From positions 1 through 11,824 of the forward strand of contig JALUWH010000158.1 of NCBI GenBank assembly GCA_027019685.1: a stretch of DNA of 11,824 nt, in the 5' to 3' direction. The translations under genes were made by a program, and so were the position numbers. Shown here one piece after another: positions 1-6,672 of the stretch. A model generated the notes under the pieces. It did no database searches and was not told the origin of the DNA. It saw only the letters and a list, made by a program, of their open reading frames with translations. Every line of letters starts with the position of its first letter. Positions within the stretch are counted from its first letter, which is position 1. The DNA comes from Ghiorsea sp. (lineage in GTDB: Bacteria; Pseudomonadota; Zetaproteobacteria; Mariprofundales; Mariprofundaceae).

Positions 1-1
1 A

Positions 2-1723
2 CGCGGTGGCGGAGAAAAGTTTTTTATTTCGGGTCGCCCTGTGATTGAAGGTGTGTTTGGCGTGTATATGCCGCAAGAAATGAAACGTATGCAACCCATT
101 ATTATTGCGTTGCTTATCTTGCTTTTGTATGTGTCCTTCCGTTCACCACGTGGCGTGGTTTTACCTTTGCTTACGGTTTTAATCGCAGAAGTGTGGACGG
201 TAGGAACCATGGCGGCTTTGGGTTATAATATTTATACCATTACAACCATGCTGCCGATTTTGATTATGGCGATTGGTATTGCTGATGCCGTTCACTTTTT
301 AAGTCGAGAGCGACTGTTGGCACATTTTTCTAAATATTCGCATAGAAAAGAGCGGATTATAGAAGTGATGCACGAGCTTTGGAAACCCATGGTGATGACT
401 TCGGTGACCACTGCTGTGGGTTTTTTATCCATGCTTACCTCTGATTTACCGCCGATTCAAGAATTTGGTATGTTTGCAGCTTTGGGTGTGGCTTATGCTT
501 TGGTCATCACGCTACTGTTGTTTCCTGCGGCATTGATGGTGCTGCCTGAAAAAGATGGACATGCCGATAAAAAACCAATGTTTACCGATTATGTGGATTG
601 GACAAGCAAAGTGATTATCGAATATCCCAAACGGATTATGGTGATGTTTGCAATCTTGGTTGCGGTTTCATTGTATGGGGCATCGTTGATTAAGGTGGAT
701 GCATCCATGGTGGCGCAATTTAAACCCAATGACCCTGTTCGTCATGCGGATACGGTGCTCAATCAACACTTCTCAGGCACAACCAGTTTGGATGTTATGA
801 TTGATACAGGCAAAGAAAACGGACTGCTTGAGCCTGCATTTTTACAAAAGATTGTTGACTTACAAACAGAAATTGAGAAAGACCCTGTGGTGGGTGATAC
901 ATCATCCATTGCTGAATTTTTGATGGTGATGAATAAGGCGCTGAATGAAGATAATCCTGATTATTATCGTGTACCTGATTCTTCTGATTTGGCAGCGCAA
1001 TATCTATTGCTTTACTCATTCTCGGGTGCACCCGATGACTTTGAAACCTTTATGACCAGCGACTATCGCAAAGCGCATGTACGCATCAATATGAAAACGG
1101 ACAGTACAGATGCGGTTGCAAGCTTGCTGACCAAGCTAAGGAATAAAACAGATGTTTGGTTTCCTGCATCAGAAGGGTACAAGGTGGACTGGGCAGGCAC
1201 AGGTTATACCTTGGATGCTTTAGCCAAGATGATTATCGACGGGCAAATTACCTCACTAGCCTTATCTATATTTGCGATTTTCTTATTGTGTTTGGTGATG
1301 TTCAAGCGCTTGCTGATTGCAGTGGTTGCTATGATTCCAGTGACGCTGGCAGTGACAGTCAATTATGGAACCATGGGGAATATTGGTATCCCATTAGACT
1401 TGGCAACAGCCCTTACGGGCTCTATGGCGCTGGGTATTGGTGTGGATTTTGCGATTCATTATTTGCACAGATACCATGAAGAAACTGTGGCAAAGCATTC
1501 GTATGAAGAAAGCGTGATTAATACCAACCATAGCGTGGGGCATGCGATTTTATTTAATACCATTGTTGTTGTGGGCGGCTTCTTGGTGTTGCTATCTGCA
1601 AATTTATACCCACAAATGAAACTGGGCGCACTGATTGCTGCAACCATGATTGTTTGTTACGCAGCAACGGTTTATTTGTTCCCTGTATTGCTTGGTTTGG
1701 GTAAAGAGAAAATTAAAGTATGA
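2..1723 (+). CDS. RND-superfamily (MMPL-type) exporter, 3' part, 5' end outside window
   Basis: The reading frame is open to the left edge, so the true start lies outside; the GTG at 41 is internal. About 573 residues remain of a family usually around 750-900 residues. The remnant starts at the end of the first periplasmic domain. A block of about five membrane helices follows (from MQPIIIALLILLLYV to VITLLLFPAALMVLP), including an intramembrane Asp in GIADAVHFL. Next come helix 7 (IMVMFAILVAVSLYG), a second large periplasmic domain (about residues 230-410), and five more helices with GIGVDFAIHYLHRY in the tenth. This is the 12-helix, two-loop RND layout lacking helix 1 and loop 1. Family members are proton-driven inner-membrane exporters of lipids or other hydrophobic molecules; the substrate is unknown here. 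The stop overlaps the next start (ATGA), indicating coupling to the outer-membrane protein. The family call is firm, the substrate open. Confidence 0.9.
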   Translation, partial: RGGGEKFFISGRPVIEGVFGVYMPQEMKRMQPIIIALLILLLYVSFRSPRGVVLPLLTVLIAEVWTVGTMAALGYNIYTITTMLPILIMAIGIADAVHFLSRERLLAHFSKYSHRKERIIEVMHELWKPMVMTSVTTAVGFLSMLTSDLPPIQEFGMFAALGVAYALVITLLLFPAALMVLPEKDGHADKKPMFTDYVDWTSKVIIEYPKRIMVMFAILVAVSLYGASLIKVDASMVAQFKPNDPVRHADTVLNQHFSGTTSLDVMIDTGKENGLLEPAFLQKIVDLQTEIEKDPVVGDTSSIAEFLMVMNKALNEDNPDYYRVPDSSDLAAQYLLLYSFSGAPDDFETFMTSDYRKAHVRINMKTDSTDAVASLLTKLRNKTDVWFPASEGYKVDWAGTGYTLDALAKMIIDGQITSLALSIFAIFLLCLVMFKRLLIAVVAMIPVTLAVTVNYGTMGNIGIPLDLATALTGSMALGIGVDFAIHYLHRYHEETVAKHSYEESVINTNHSVGHAILFNTIVVVGGFLVLLSANLYPQMKLGALIAATMIVCYAATVYLFPVLLGLGKEKIKV

Positions 1724-2994
1724 GGTATGTAACCATCTTGGCAGCGGCGGGGGTGTTGTGTGCTAGCAATGCCTCAGCTGTGGAGTGGACTGTCCATGGT
1801 GCGCTTAAAAATGAGACGGCATATTTTGTTTCGGGTGATAAACGTTTGGATAAGGTGCAAAACCGTGTTGACCTAAAGCCAGAAGCTATTTTAAGTGACA
1901 GGTGGGAGTTTCGCAGCCGTTTCTTAGCTTGGTATGATGCGGCAACTGATATTGAGCCTAGTAATACCACGGATTACACACCTGCAACCCAAAATTTTTA
2001 TCGTACTTATTCAGAAGTAAAAGAAGCATATTTTTTGTATGCAGGCGATGCGTTTGACTTGCGACTAGGGCAGCAGCAAATTGTTTGGGGTAAAACCGAT
2101 GGTTTGCGTTTGCTTGATGTGGTAAATCCTTTGGATATGCGCGAGTTTCTTATGGATGATTTCCTTGATTCGCGTATGGGTTTGATAGCGGCACGTTTAA
2201 ACTATTATGCAGATATTGGCGGCCATGAGCATGAGTTTGAGTTTCTGGTTATACCCGATGCTAAGGCAGCTAAGTTTGCACCTAATGGTTCACGATGGGC
2301 TTATGCCATGCCAACACCACCAGCAGGTGTTTCATTAAGTATTGGTGCGGGTAATGAGCCAAGCTTTGGGCTTGCTGATGCTGAGGCAGGCATGGCTTGG
2401 CGGAGCAACCTTGATGGTTGGGATGTATCGCTAAACTGGTTTAATGGTTGGAAAGATACGCCTGCGATTCGGCAGAGTTTTAGCCCTGGCACACTTACAT
2501 TAACGCCTGTATACCAACGTATGAACACTGTAGGTGGTTCAGCATCCAATGCCTTTGGTGCTTGGGTGGTGCGTACTGAAATGGCAATCAATACCAATGA
2601 AATTTTGACCACCAGTGTTGCTCCAGTGGATACAACCACATGGAATGCAGCATTAGGTTTGGATCATAATGCCAATAACTGGTTTATCAGTGGTCAATTT
2701 TTTATGCGGTATATTCAAAATTGGGATAATACCATGGTTGAAAAAGAGAACTCAGGTTTTGTAACGTTATCTGTATCGACAGATTACATGAATGATAAGC
2801 TTAAACCTGAAATGATTGCTTTAATTAGCTATTCAGATGGTAGCACCATGATTCGTCCAAAAGTGTCATATGAATTTAGTGATTCGGTGCTAGGGCGTGT
2901 GGGTGTTGATATGTTTACAGGTGATAACACAGACTTTTTTGGTCAGTTTAATCATAACGATAGAATTTATACGGAAATTGAATATACATTTTAA
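1720..2994 (+). CDS. DUF1302-type outer-membrane beta-barrel protein
   Basis: A 424-residue secreted protein. The signal peptide is about residues 1-20 (MRYVTILAAAGVLCASNASA, cleavage before VEW). The mature part is rich in alternating aromatic/polar strands and ends in EIEYTF. The terminal Phe is the usual recognition signal for the outer-membrane insertion machinery. The segment LRLGQQQIVWGKTDGLRLLD followed by VVNPLDMREF is the hallmark I recognise for DUF1302 proteins. These are porin-like barrels often encoded next to RND/MMPL exporters. The ATG overlaps the exporter stop by 4 bp, with only a weak purine-rich stretch (about 1703-1711) as ribosome binding site, so translation is probably coupled. 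I infer a role as the outer-membrane partner or exit path for the exporter's cargo. No DUF1329 partner, common in such loci, is visible; it could lie to the left. Confidence 0.85.
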   Translation: MRYVTILAAAGVLCASNASAVEWTVHGALKNETAYFVSGDKRLDKVQNRVDLKPEAILSDRWEFRSRFLAWYDAATDIEPSNTTDYTPATQNFYRTYSEVKEAYFLYAGDAFDLRLGQQQIVWGKTDGLRLLDVVNPLDMREFLMDDFLDSRMGLIAARLNYYADIGGHEHEFEFLVIPDAKAAKFAPNGSRWAYAMPTPPAGVSLSIGAGNEPSFGLADAEAGMAWRSNLDGWDVSLNWFNGWKDTPAIRQSFSPGTLTLTPVYQRMNTVGGSASNAFGAWVVRTEMAINTNEILTTSVAPVDTTTWNAALGLDHNANNWFISGQFFMRYIQNWDNTMVEKENSGFVTLSVSTDYMNDKLKPEMIALISYSDGSTMIRPKVSYEFSDSVLGRVGVDMFTGDNTDFFGQFNHNDRIYTEIEYTF

Positions 2995-3034
2995 TGTTTG
3001 TTTCATACCGCTGTTTTACTTTACCAAACATTAA
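2991..3034. repeat. Perfect 10-bp inverted repeat at the barrel-gene stop
   Basis: TTAATGTTTG at 2991-3000 and its exact reverse complement CAAACATTAA at 3025-3034 are separated by 24 bases. The left arm contains the TAA stop of the barrel gene. No T-run follows the right arm, so this is not a standard intrinsic terminator. The right arm falls in the spacer of the possible promoter at 3020-3047, a position suited to a repressor operator. An mRNA hairpin between the two genes is the alternative. Confidence 0.5.
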
Positions 3035-3047
3035 AGTCTAATATATT
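3020..3047 (+). promoter_or_regulatory. Possible sigma70-like promoter for the cytochrome gene
   Basis: TTTACC (3020-3025) and TATATT (3042-3047) are 16 bases apart, matching 4/6 and 5/6 of the consensus. They lie 23 bases before the cytochrome start. The region is AT-rich, so a chance match is quite possible, and the gene may simply be read from upstream. Confidence 0.3.
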
Positions 3048-3069
3048 AATACATAATAAAGAGGAAGAT

Positions 3070-3942
3070 ATGAAAAAAATAATAATGATAAGTATGGCTC
3101 TAGGTCTTATGTCAAATCAAGCGCAGGCAGAGTCTACAGATTTTGAGGCAGGTAAAGCTTTGTTTCAGCAAAACTGCTTCATGTGTCATAATGCAGAGCT
3201 TGAGCCTGCACAAGCGCCGCCGATGTTTGTGGTACAAATGAAATATAAGATGGCAACTGCTGATAAAACGGAATTTGTGAAAAAAATAACCAGTTTTGCG
3301 ACTAACCCAACAGTAGAAAAAGCTATATTGAAAGAGCCTGTAAAGGTACTGGGTGTGATGCCTAACATGGGTTTTGAAGAAAGTGATGTGCGTAAGATTG
3401 CAGCTTATATTCATGATGAGACGTTTTCACCACCTTGCAACCATTGGAAACATGCAGCAGACCGTTTTAAGGCTGAAGGTAAGATGAAGTTGTATCAAAA
3501 GCATCAGAAAAAATATGATGCCATGTGCTCAACATCTGTAGATAAACCTAAGGTAAAACATGCAGGGATGCGCAATACAAGTATCACTGCTGAAGAGGGC
3601 TCACTCAAAGCGATTATGCAACAGTTGGGTATGGATTATGCAGCCGTTGATGAAGCGATTTTGAAAGAAGATTTGGATGCTGTGGCAGTTGCAGCGCATG
3701 GTATTGCTTTTCATGATGAACCATCCCTAGGTACAAAAATGAAACTGATGGGAAGCCTGCGCTCTGAGATGAAAGGTTTTAAGGCTAAAGATGAAAAAGT
3801 GCATCACCTTGCTTTAGATATTGAAAAAGCTGCCAAAGCTAACGATATGAAAACAGTGATTGCCAAACAATCACAAATGTTAAGCGCTTGTATGGCATGT
3901 CACACTAGTTTTCGTAGCCGCGTGATTTCTATCTTGCATTAA
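3070..3942 (+). CDS. Periplasmic diheme cytochrome c (class I domain plus c'/c556-like domain)
   Basis: A 290-residue secreted electron-transfer protein. The start is the ATG at 3070: GAGGA lies at 3061-3065 and a clean signal peptide follows (MKKIIMISMALGLMSNQAQA). A longer in-frame version from 2998 would bury that signal. The first heme site is C36-F-M-C39-H40, as in class I cytochromes, with a likely Met ligand in GVMPNMGF ahead of a final helix. A middle segment holds two Cys (PPCNHWKH and YDAMC) that could form a disulfide. The C-terminal roughly 110 residues are helical and end in C274-M-A-C277-H278-TSFR. A CXXCH near the C-terminus followed by FR is typical of cytochrome c' and c556 (class II). 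It follows the RND/barrel pair by 75 bp and precedes the cupin fusion by 33 bp. The partner and redox role are unknown. The cytochrome call is firm; class II assignment of the C-terminal half is from motif position and helical look only. Confidence 0.88.
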   Translation: MKKIIMISMALGLMSNQAQAESTDFEAGKALFQQNCFMCHNAELEPAQAPPMFVVQMKYKMATADKTEFVKKITSFATNPTVEKAILKEPVKVLGVMPNMGFEESDVRKIAAYIHDETFSPPCNHWKHAADRFKAEGKMKLYQKHQKKYDAMCSTSVDKPKVKHAGMRNTSITAEEGSLKAIMQQLGMDYAAVDEAILKEDLDAVAVAAHGIAFHDEPSLGTKMKLMGSLRSEMKGFKAKDEKVHHLALDIEKAAKANDMKTVIAKQSQMLSACMACHTSFRSRVISILH

Positions 3943-3975
3943 GCTGTAGCTAATCAATAAGGAGTATATGTTGCC

Positions 3976-4434
3976 ATGAAACGGAAAATTGTAGGTTATC
4001 ATCAAGATGAAAAGGGTGATTGGGTTGCAGATTTGGACTGTTTTCATGGGCAACATGTGCGCCATGAACCGCCTTTTTTTAATCGACCTTGGTCAGATTC
4101 AGAAGAAGGGCGAAGCAGTAAACTTGGCGCAATATTAAATTGTGTCCGCTGTGATGCTTTGGAATTTCCAGAAGGATTAAGTGAATACAAGCGAACACCT
4201 GAGTTTACGCAAGATACTATCCCCAAAGGTTTACTGAAAAACCATACCACCAAGTTGGGCACATGGGGTAAGATTCATGTGATGGAAGGTAAACTTTTAT
4301 ACAAACTTGATGGTCAAAAAGGTATTGTTGTTTTGCCTATGCAAACTGCAAATATTCCGCCTGAAATGTTACACAGCGTTGAAGCTGATGGTGATGTACG
4401 GTTCTATGTCACTTTTAATAAGTTACAAAATTAG
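3976..4434 (+). CDS. DUF3565-DUF1971 fusion protein (Cys/His-rich domain plus YeaR-like cupin)
   Basis: A 152-residue cytoplasmic protein with no signal peptide. Residues 1 to about 62 match what I know of DUF3565: KRKIVGYHQDEKGDWVADLD, then C22, H24, H27, H30, the FFNRPW block and C56-x2-C59. This set of Cys and His could bind a metal. Residues from about 63 onward match DUF1971, a small cupin: YKRTPEFT, H90-T-T-K, WGKIHVMEGKL and PPEMLHSVE. The histidines at 90, 101 and 133 are plausible metal ligands. DUF1971 includes E. coli YeaR, whose operon responds to nitrate and nitric oxide; related proteins were annotated as tellurite-resistance-like. The start uses AAGGAG at 3959-3964, 11 bases from the ATG. 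It lies 33 bp after the cytochrome gene and is probably cotranscribed. Biochemical function is not established; a redox or nitrosative-stress role is inference. Confidence 0.82.
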   Translation: MKRKIVGYHQDEKGDWVADLDCFHGQHVRHEPPFFNRPWSDSEEGRSSKLGAILNCVRCDALEFPEGLSEYKRTPEFTQDTIPKGLLKNHTTKLGTWGKIHVMEGKLLYKLDGQKGIVVLPMQTANIPPEMLHSVEADGDVRFYVTFNKLQN

Positions 4435-4515
4435 TAAAAGGCTTTAAGTATTAAATTACGGGTTGCTATGAGCTTGTAAGCACCTTAGAAGATTAGACTT
4501 TTCATTCACTTGTTT

Positions 4516-4534
4516 ATTTGCAAAGTTCGCAAAT
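4516..4534. repeat. Inverted repeat next to the patatin-gene promoter
   Basis: ATTTGC (4516-4521), a 7-base centre, and GCAAAT (4529-4534) form a perfect 6-bp dyad. It abuts the proposed -35 element, a common position for an operator or activator site. It is short and AT-rich, so chance is possible. Confidence 0.35.
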
Positions 4535-4560
4535 TGCCTCTTGCTTCCCTTCCTTATAAT
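4534..4560 (+). promoter_or_regulatory. Putative sigma70-type promoter for the patatin-like lipoprotein
   Basis: A perfect TATAAT at 4555-4560 has TTGCCT (4534-4539) 15 bases upstream as the best -35; ATTGCC at 16 bases is the alternative. Transcription would begin near 4567, giving a leader of about 80 bases. The 211-bp gap between the cupin fusion and this gene contains nothing else I can name: no gene, and no terminator with a T-run. Confidence 0.45.
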
Positions 4561-4645
4561 CAAATTTTATTCATACTGATTGCAATTCTAACATTCGGTT
4601 TTATCGTGGCTTAATGCTAAGAACTCTGTTTGTAAGGTTGTTTTT

Positions 4646-5950
4646 TTGAGATACTGGACTTTTTTCTTTGTTTTTCTGCTGCTTTCAGGCTGTGCATCTT
4701 ATGGTAAAATATCTAATAAGCCTCTGGAAACAAAGGTGAGCCCAGGGTTTTTGTCAGATAAAACCATTGCTACTATGCAAAAATCCAGCTCACCTGAGAC
4801 TTTATTGATCTTAAGTTTCTCAGGTGGTGGCGCGCGAGCTGCAGCACTGGCTTATGGGGTGTTAGAAGAACTGAATCAAAAAAAACTCCTTGATGAGGTG
4901 GATGTGATTAGTTCTGTTTCTGGCGGTAGTTTTACAGCTGCTTATTTTGGGTTGCATGGTCAAGGTATTTTTCAAGACTTTGAGCGAGTGTTTTTAAGGA
5001 AGAATTTTGAAACACCACTGATTAAAAGCTTATTGAATCCTTTTGCTTGGTTTAGTTCAACAGGTCGCACGGAGCAAGCTGTTCGCCTATATGAAAAAAC
5101 AGTGTTTAAAGATGCAACATTTGCAGATATAGAAAAAACTGGTGGCCCTGTCATTTTAATCAATGCGACGGATTTAAATGATGGCGTACGCTTTTCGTTT
5201 ACCCAAGAATACTTTAATACTTTATGTTCAGATATTGATTCATACCCTGTTGCACGAGCTGTAACAGCATCATCTGCTGTTCCTGTGGTGTTTCATCCTG
5301 TTGTGCTTAAGAATTACCATTGTAATCAAGAAACTCCCCAGTGGTTGGCAGTAGCAGAAGAAAGGTTTTCCAAGAATGCAGTGATGTTAAATGCGGTTAC
5401 ACGACTTAAAAAATATTACAATCAGAGTAATAGAGACTATATTCATTTTGTTGATGGTGGGATTGCAGATAACCTTGGGTTGCGTGCAATATATGAGTAT
5501 ATTGAATTTGGCGGTGGTATTAAGCAGGTCAACCGTAAAGCAGATCATAAAGCAGTGAAGAGAATTGTGATTATATCAGTGGATGCGTTTGCTAATAGCA
5601 ATCGCTCTATGGATAAAAGTAATAAGCAGCCCGGCTTGGATGAAGTGATTAGTGCAGTGAGTGATATTCAAGTTCGACAGCAGAATGCTTCTACGCTGCA
5701 TCTTATTGAGCATAGTATTAAAAGTTGGGCAAAAGGTCTTTCTACTGATAATCATGTGGTGAAGCCCTATTATATTCAGTTGAACTTACAACAAATTCAT
5801 GAGCGTAGGGAAAGAGATTATCTTAATAGCATTCCAACCAGTCTTTCGCTTAATGATGAGCAAGTAGATGCTTTAATTGATGCAGGACATCAATTACTAC
5901 GTAGTAATGATGTGTTTCAAGACCTATTGGGGCATATGGTGGATCAGTAA
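4646..5950 (+). CDS. Patatin-like phospholipase lipoprotein
   Basis: A 434-residue predicted lipid acyl hydrolase anchored in the envelope. The TTG start is preceded by AAGG at 4634-4637. It gives a lipoprotein signal with lipobox L13-S14-G15-C16 after a hydrophobic stretch, which supports this start; no in-frame ATG or GTG was seen just upstream. The patatin core is clear: an oxyanion loop G60-G-G-A-R-A; a nucleophile segment SSVSGGS with Ser92 as probable nucleophile; and the second dyad residue Asp270 in VDGGIADNLGL. The first Gly of the usual GxSxG is Ser90, a variant I associate with this lipoprotein subgroup. Residues +2 and +3 after the lipidated Cys are Ala and Ser, not Asp, compatible with outer-membrane sorting. 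It likely hydrolyses phospholipids or lysophospholipids; the substrate is unknown. The next gene starts 104 bp downstream. Confidence 0.88.
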   Translation: MRYWTFFFVFLLLSGCASYGKISNKPLETKVSPGFLSDKTIATMQKSSSPETLLILSFSGGGARAAALAYGVLEELNQKKLLDEVDVISSVSGGSFTAAYFGLHGQGIFQDFERVFLRKNFETPLIKSLLNPFAWFSSTGRTEQAVRLYEKTVFKDATFADIEKTGGPVILINATDLNDGVRFSFTQEYFNTLCSDIDSYPVARAVTASSAVPVVFHPVVLKNYHCNQETPQWLAVAEERFSKNAVMLNAVTRLKKYYNQSNRDYIHFVDGGIADNLGLRAIYEYIEFGGGIKQVNRKADHKAVKRIVIISVDAFANSNRSMDKSNKQPGLDEVISAVSDIQVRQQNASTLHLIEHSIKSWAKGLSTDNHVVKPYYIQLNLQQIHERRERDYLNSIPTSLSLNDEQVDALIDAGHQLLRSNDVFQDLLGHMVDQ

Positions 5951-5990
5951 AGGTAATCGTGAAGGTTGGATTAGAAAACGTATTTAGCTG

Positions 5991-6007
5991 TATTCATTTT
6001 TATTCAT
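5991..6007 (+). repeat. Direct repeat TATTCAT with 10-bp period
   Basis: TATTCAT occurs at 5991-5997 and again at 6001-6007, separated by TTT. Two 7-base direct repeats on the same helix face, 48-64 bases before the start of the next gene, resemble binding sites of OmpR/PhoB-type response regulators. The geometry is suggestive only: the known Pho box has an 11-bp period and a different sequence. Confidence 0.35.
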
Positions 6008-6054
6008 GCCATCCATATTTTCAAAATAATTTTCATGATGAACAAGGAGAGTGT

Positions 6055-6354
6055 ATGTTAAGAAAAATAGGATTTATAATGGTTGTTTTAGCTATTTCAG
6101 CTACGTCTGTGTATGCAGCTGACTTTAGTCAATACAGCAATGAAGAGTTGTTGGGTATGAAATCAGAAGCAAGTTCTTGGGATGCTAATCAGCGCCAAGC
6201 ATTTCAGACAGAGATGAAGCTACGTATGCAGTCTATGAGTCAAGAGGAGTGCAAAACCTTAATGAGTTCGGCTAATGCTCAAGGCAAAGGTGGGCAAAGA
6301 TTGCGAGATGGTTCAGGCATGGGACAAGGTGGTCAAGGAAAAGGTCGATATTAG
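6055..6354 (+). CDS. Small secreted protein, DUF1104-like, Gly-rich C-terminus
   Basis: A 99-residue exported protein. The start is the ATG at 6055, preceded by AAGGAGA (6044-6050); the longer in-frame GTG start at 5959 lacks a site like this and would bury the signal peptide. The signal peptide is about residues 1-21, with VYA before ADF. The mature core reads FSQYSNEELLGMKSE, then FQTEMKLRMQSMSQEECKTL. This short helical pattern of an N-terminal NEELL and an E-KLRMQSMS motif resembles DUF1104 proteins; I am fairly but not fully sure. One Cys remains in the mature form. The tail (about residues 80-99) is Gly/Gln/Arg-rich, low-complexity and probably disordered. The function of this family is not known to me. 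It is 104 bp downstream of the patatin gene and may share its transcript or have its own control. Confidence 0.7.
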   Translation: MLRKIGFIMVVLAISATSVYAADFSQYSNEELLGMKSEASSWDANQRQAFQTEMKLRMQSMSQEECKTLMSSANAQGKGGQRLRDGSGMGQGGQGKGRY

Positions 6355-6360
6355 ACTTAG

Positions 6361-6417
6361 AAAGGTACTTGAATAATTCAAAGGCTTCGTTTTTGTGACC
6401 TTTAAAGAAGTACTTTT
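6361..6417 (+). repeat. Nested inverted repeat after the small secreted gene
   Basis: AAAGGTACTT (6361-6370) pairs with AAGTACTTTT (6408-6417) over 10 bp, with one G-U pair. Inside are AAAGG (6380-6384) with CCTTT (6399-6403), and the palindrome TTGAATAATTCAA (6369-6381). The outer stem's right arm ends in four T's. This may be a weak terminator or an mRNA 3'-end structure for the upstream gene. Confidence 0.4.
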
Positions 6418-6441
6418 ATGGGCGTATTTCACACAGTTATA

Positions 6442-6455
6442 TAATTTTAAAATTA
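6442..6455. repeat. Perfect 14-bp AT palindrome
   Basis: TAATTTTAAAATTA is its own reverse complement. It could be a protein-binding site, but in AT-rich intergenic DNA such palindromes also arise by chance. I recognise no specific regulator consensus. Confidence 0.3.
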
Positions 6456-6672
6456 CGATGCTTTGTGTATCTTATTTTTCGCAATAGGGACTGTATTTTT
6501 TACGTGTTTCTTTGAATATGTATATTGCCTTCTTTTTTTATGCAACCTTTGTATATTGAATGTTAATCCTCATGGAACTGAAAGGGAGTCAGCTCACAGA
6601 GTATACCTTAATCATTAATGTAGTTGATATGTAAGCCTTATGAGAGGCTTGTAAGATGGGGGTGATAAAGTG

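Larger units (their letters stand above)
6355..6672. other. Gene-free intergenic stretch with inverted repeats
   Basis: No coding region is supported here. The stretch holds a large inverted repeat just after the small secreted gene (6361-6417), a perfect 14-bp AT palindrome (6442-6455) and a 6-bp dyad AAGCCT/AGGCTT (6633-6638 and 6645-6650) without a following T-run. Several T-runs lie between 6487 and 6540. An unannotated small RNA cannot be excluded, but I see no definite promoter and terminator pair for one. Confidence 0.5.

Noticed and set aside
1156..1479. A 107-codon + strand frame inside the RND gene
   Set aside because: It overlaps the exporter in another frame, which has clear membrane-helix and motif content; the overlapping translation has no recognisable family.
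2998..3069. N-terminal extension of the cytochrome
   Set aside because: The 24 extra residues are not signal-like and lack a ribosome site; ATG 3070 has GAGGA and starts a clean signal peptide.
3968..3979. Tiny ATG-TTG-CCA-TGA frame overlapping the cupin-fusion start
   Set aside because: Three codons, and its ATG is only 3 bases from the AAGGAG site; most likely chance.
4465..4495. Possible hairpin GGTTGCT with AGCACC after the cupin fusion
   Set aside because: It needs a bulge, has few pairs and is not followed by a T-run, so I do not call a terminator.
6572..6634. Twenty-codon open frame before the tRNA
   Set aside because: No ribosome site and no recognisable product; an open frame of this length is expected by chance.
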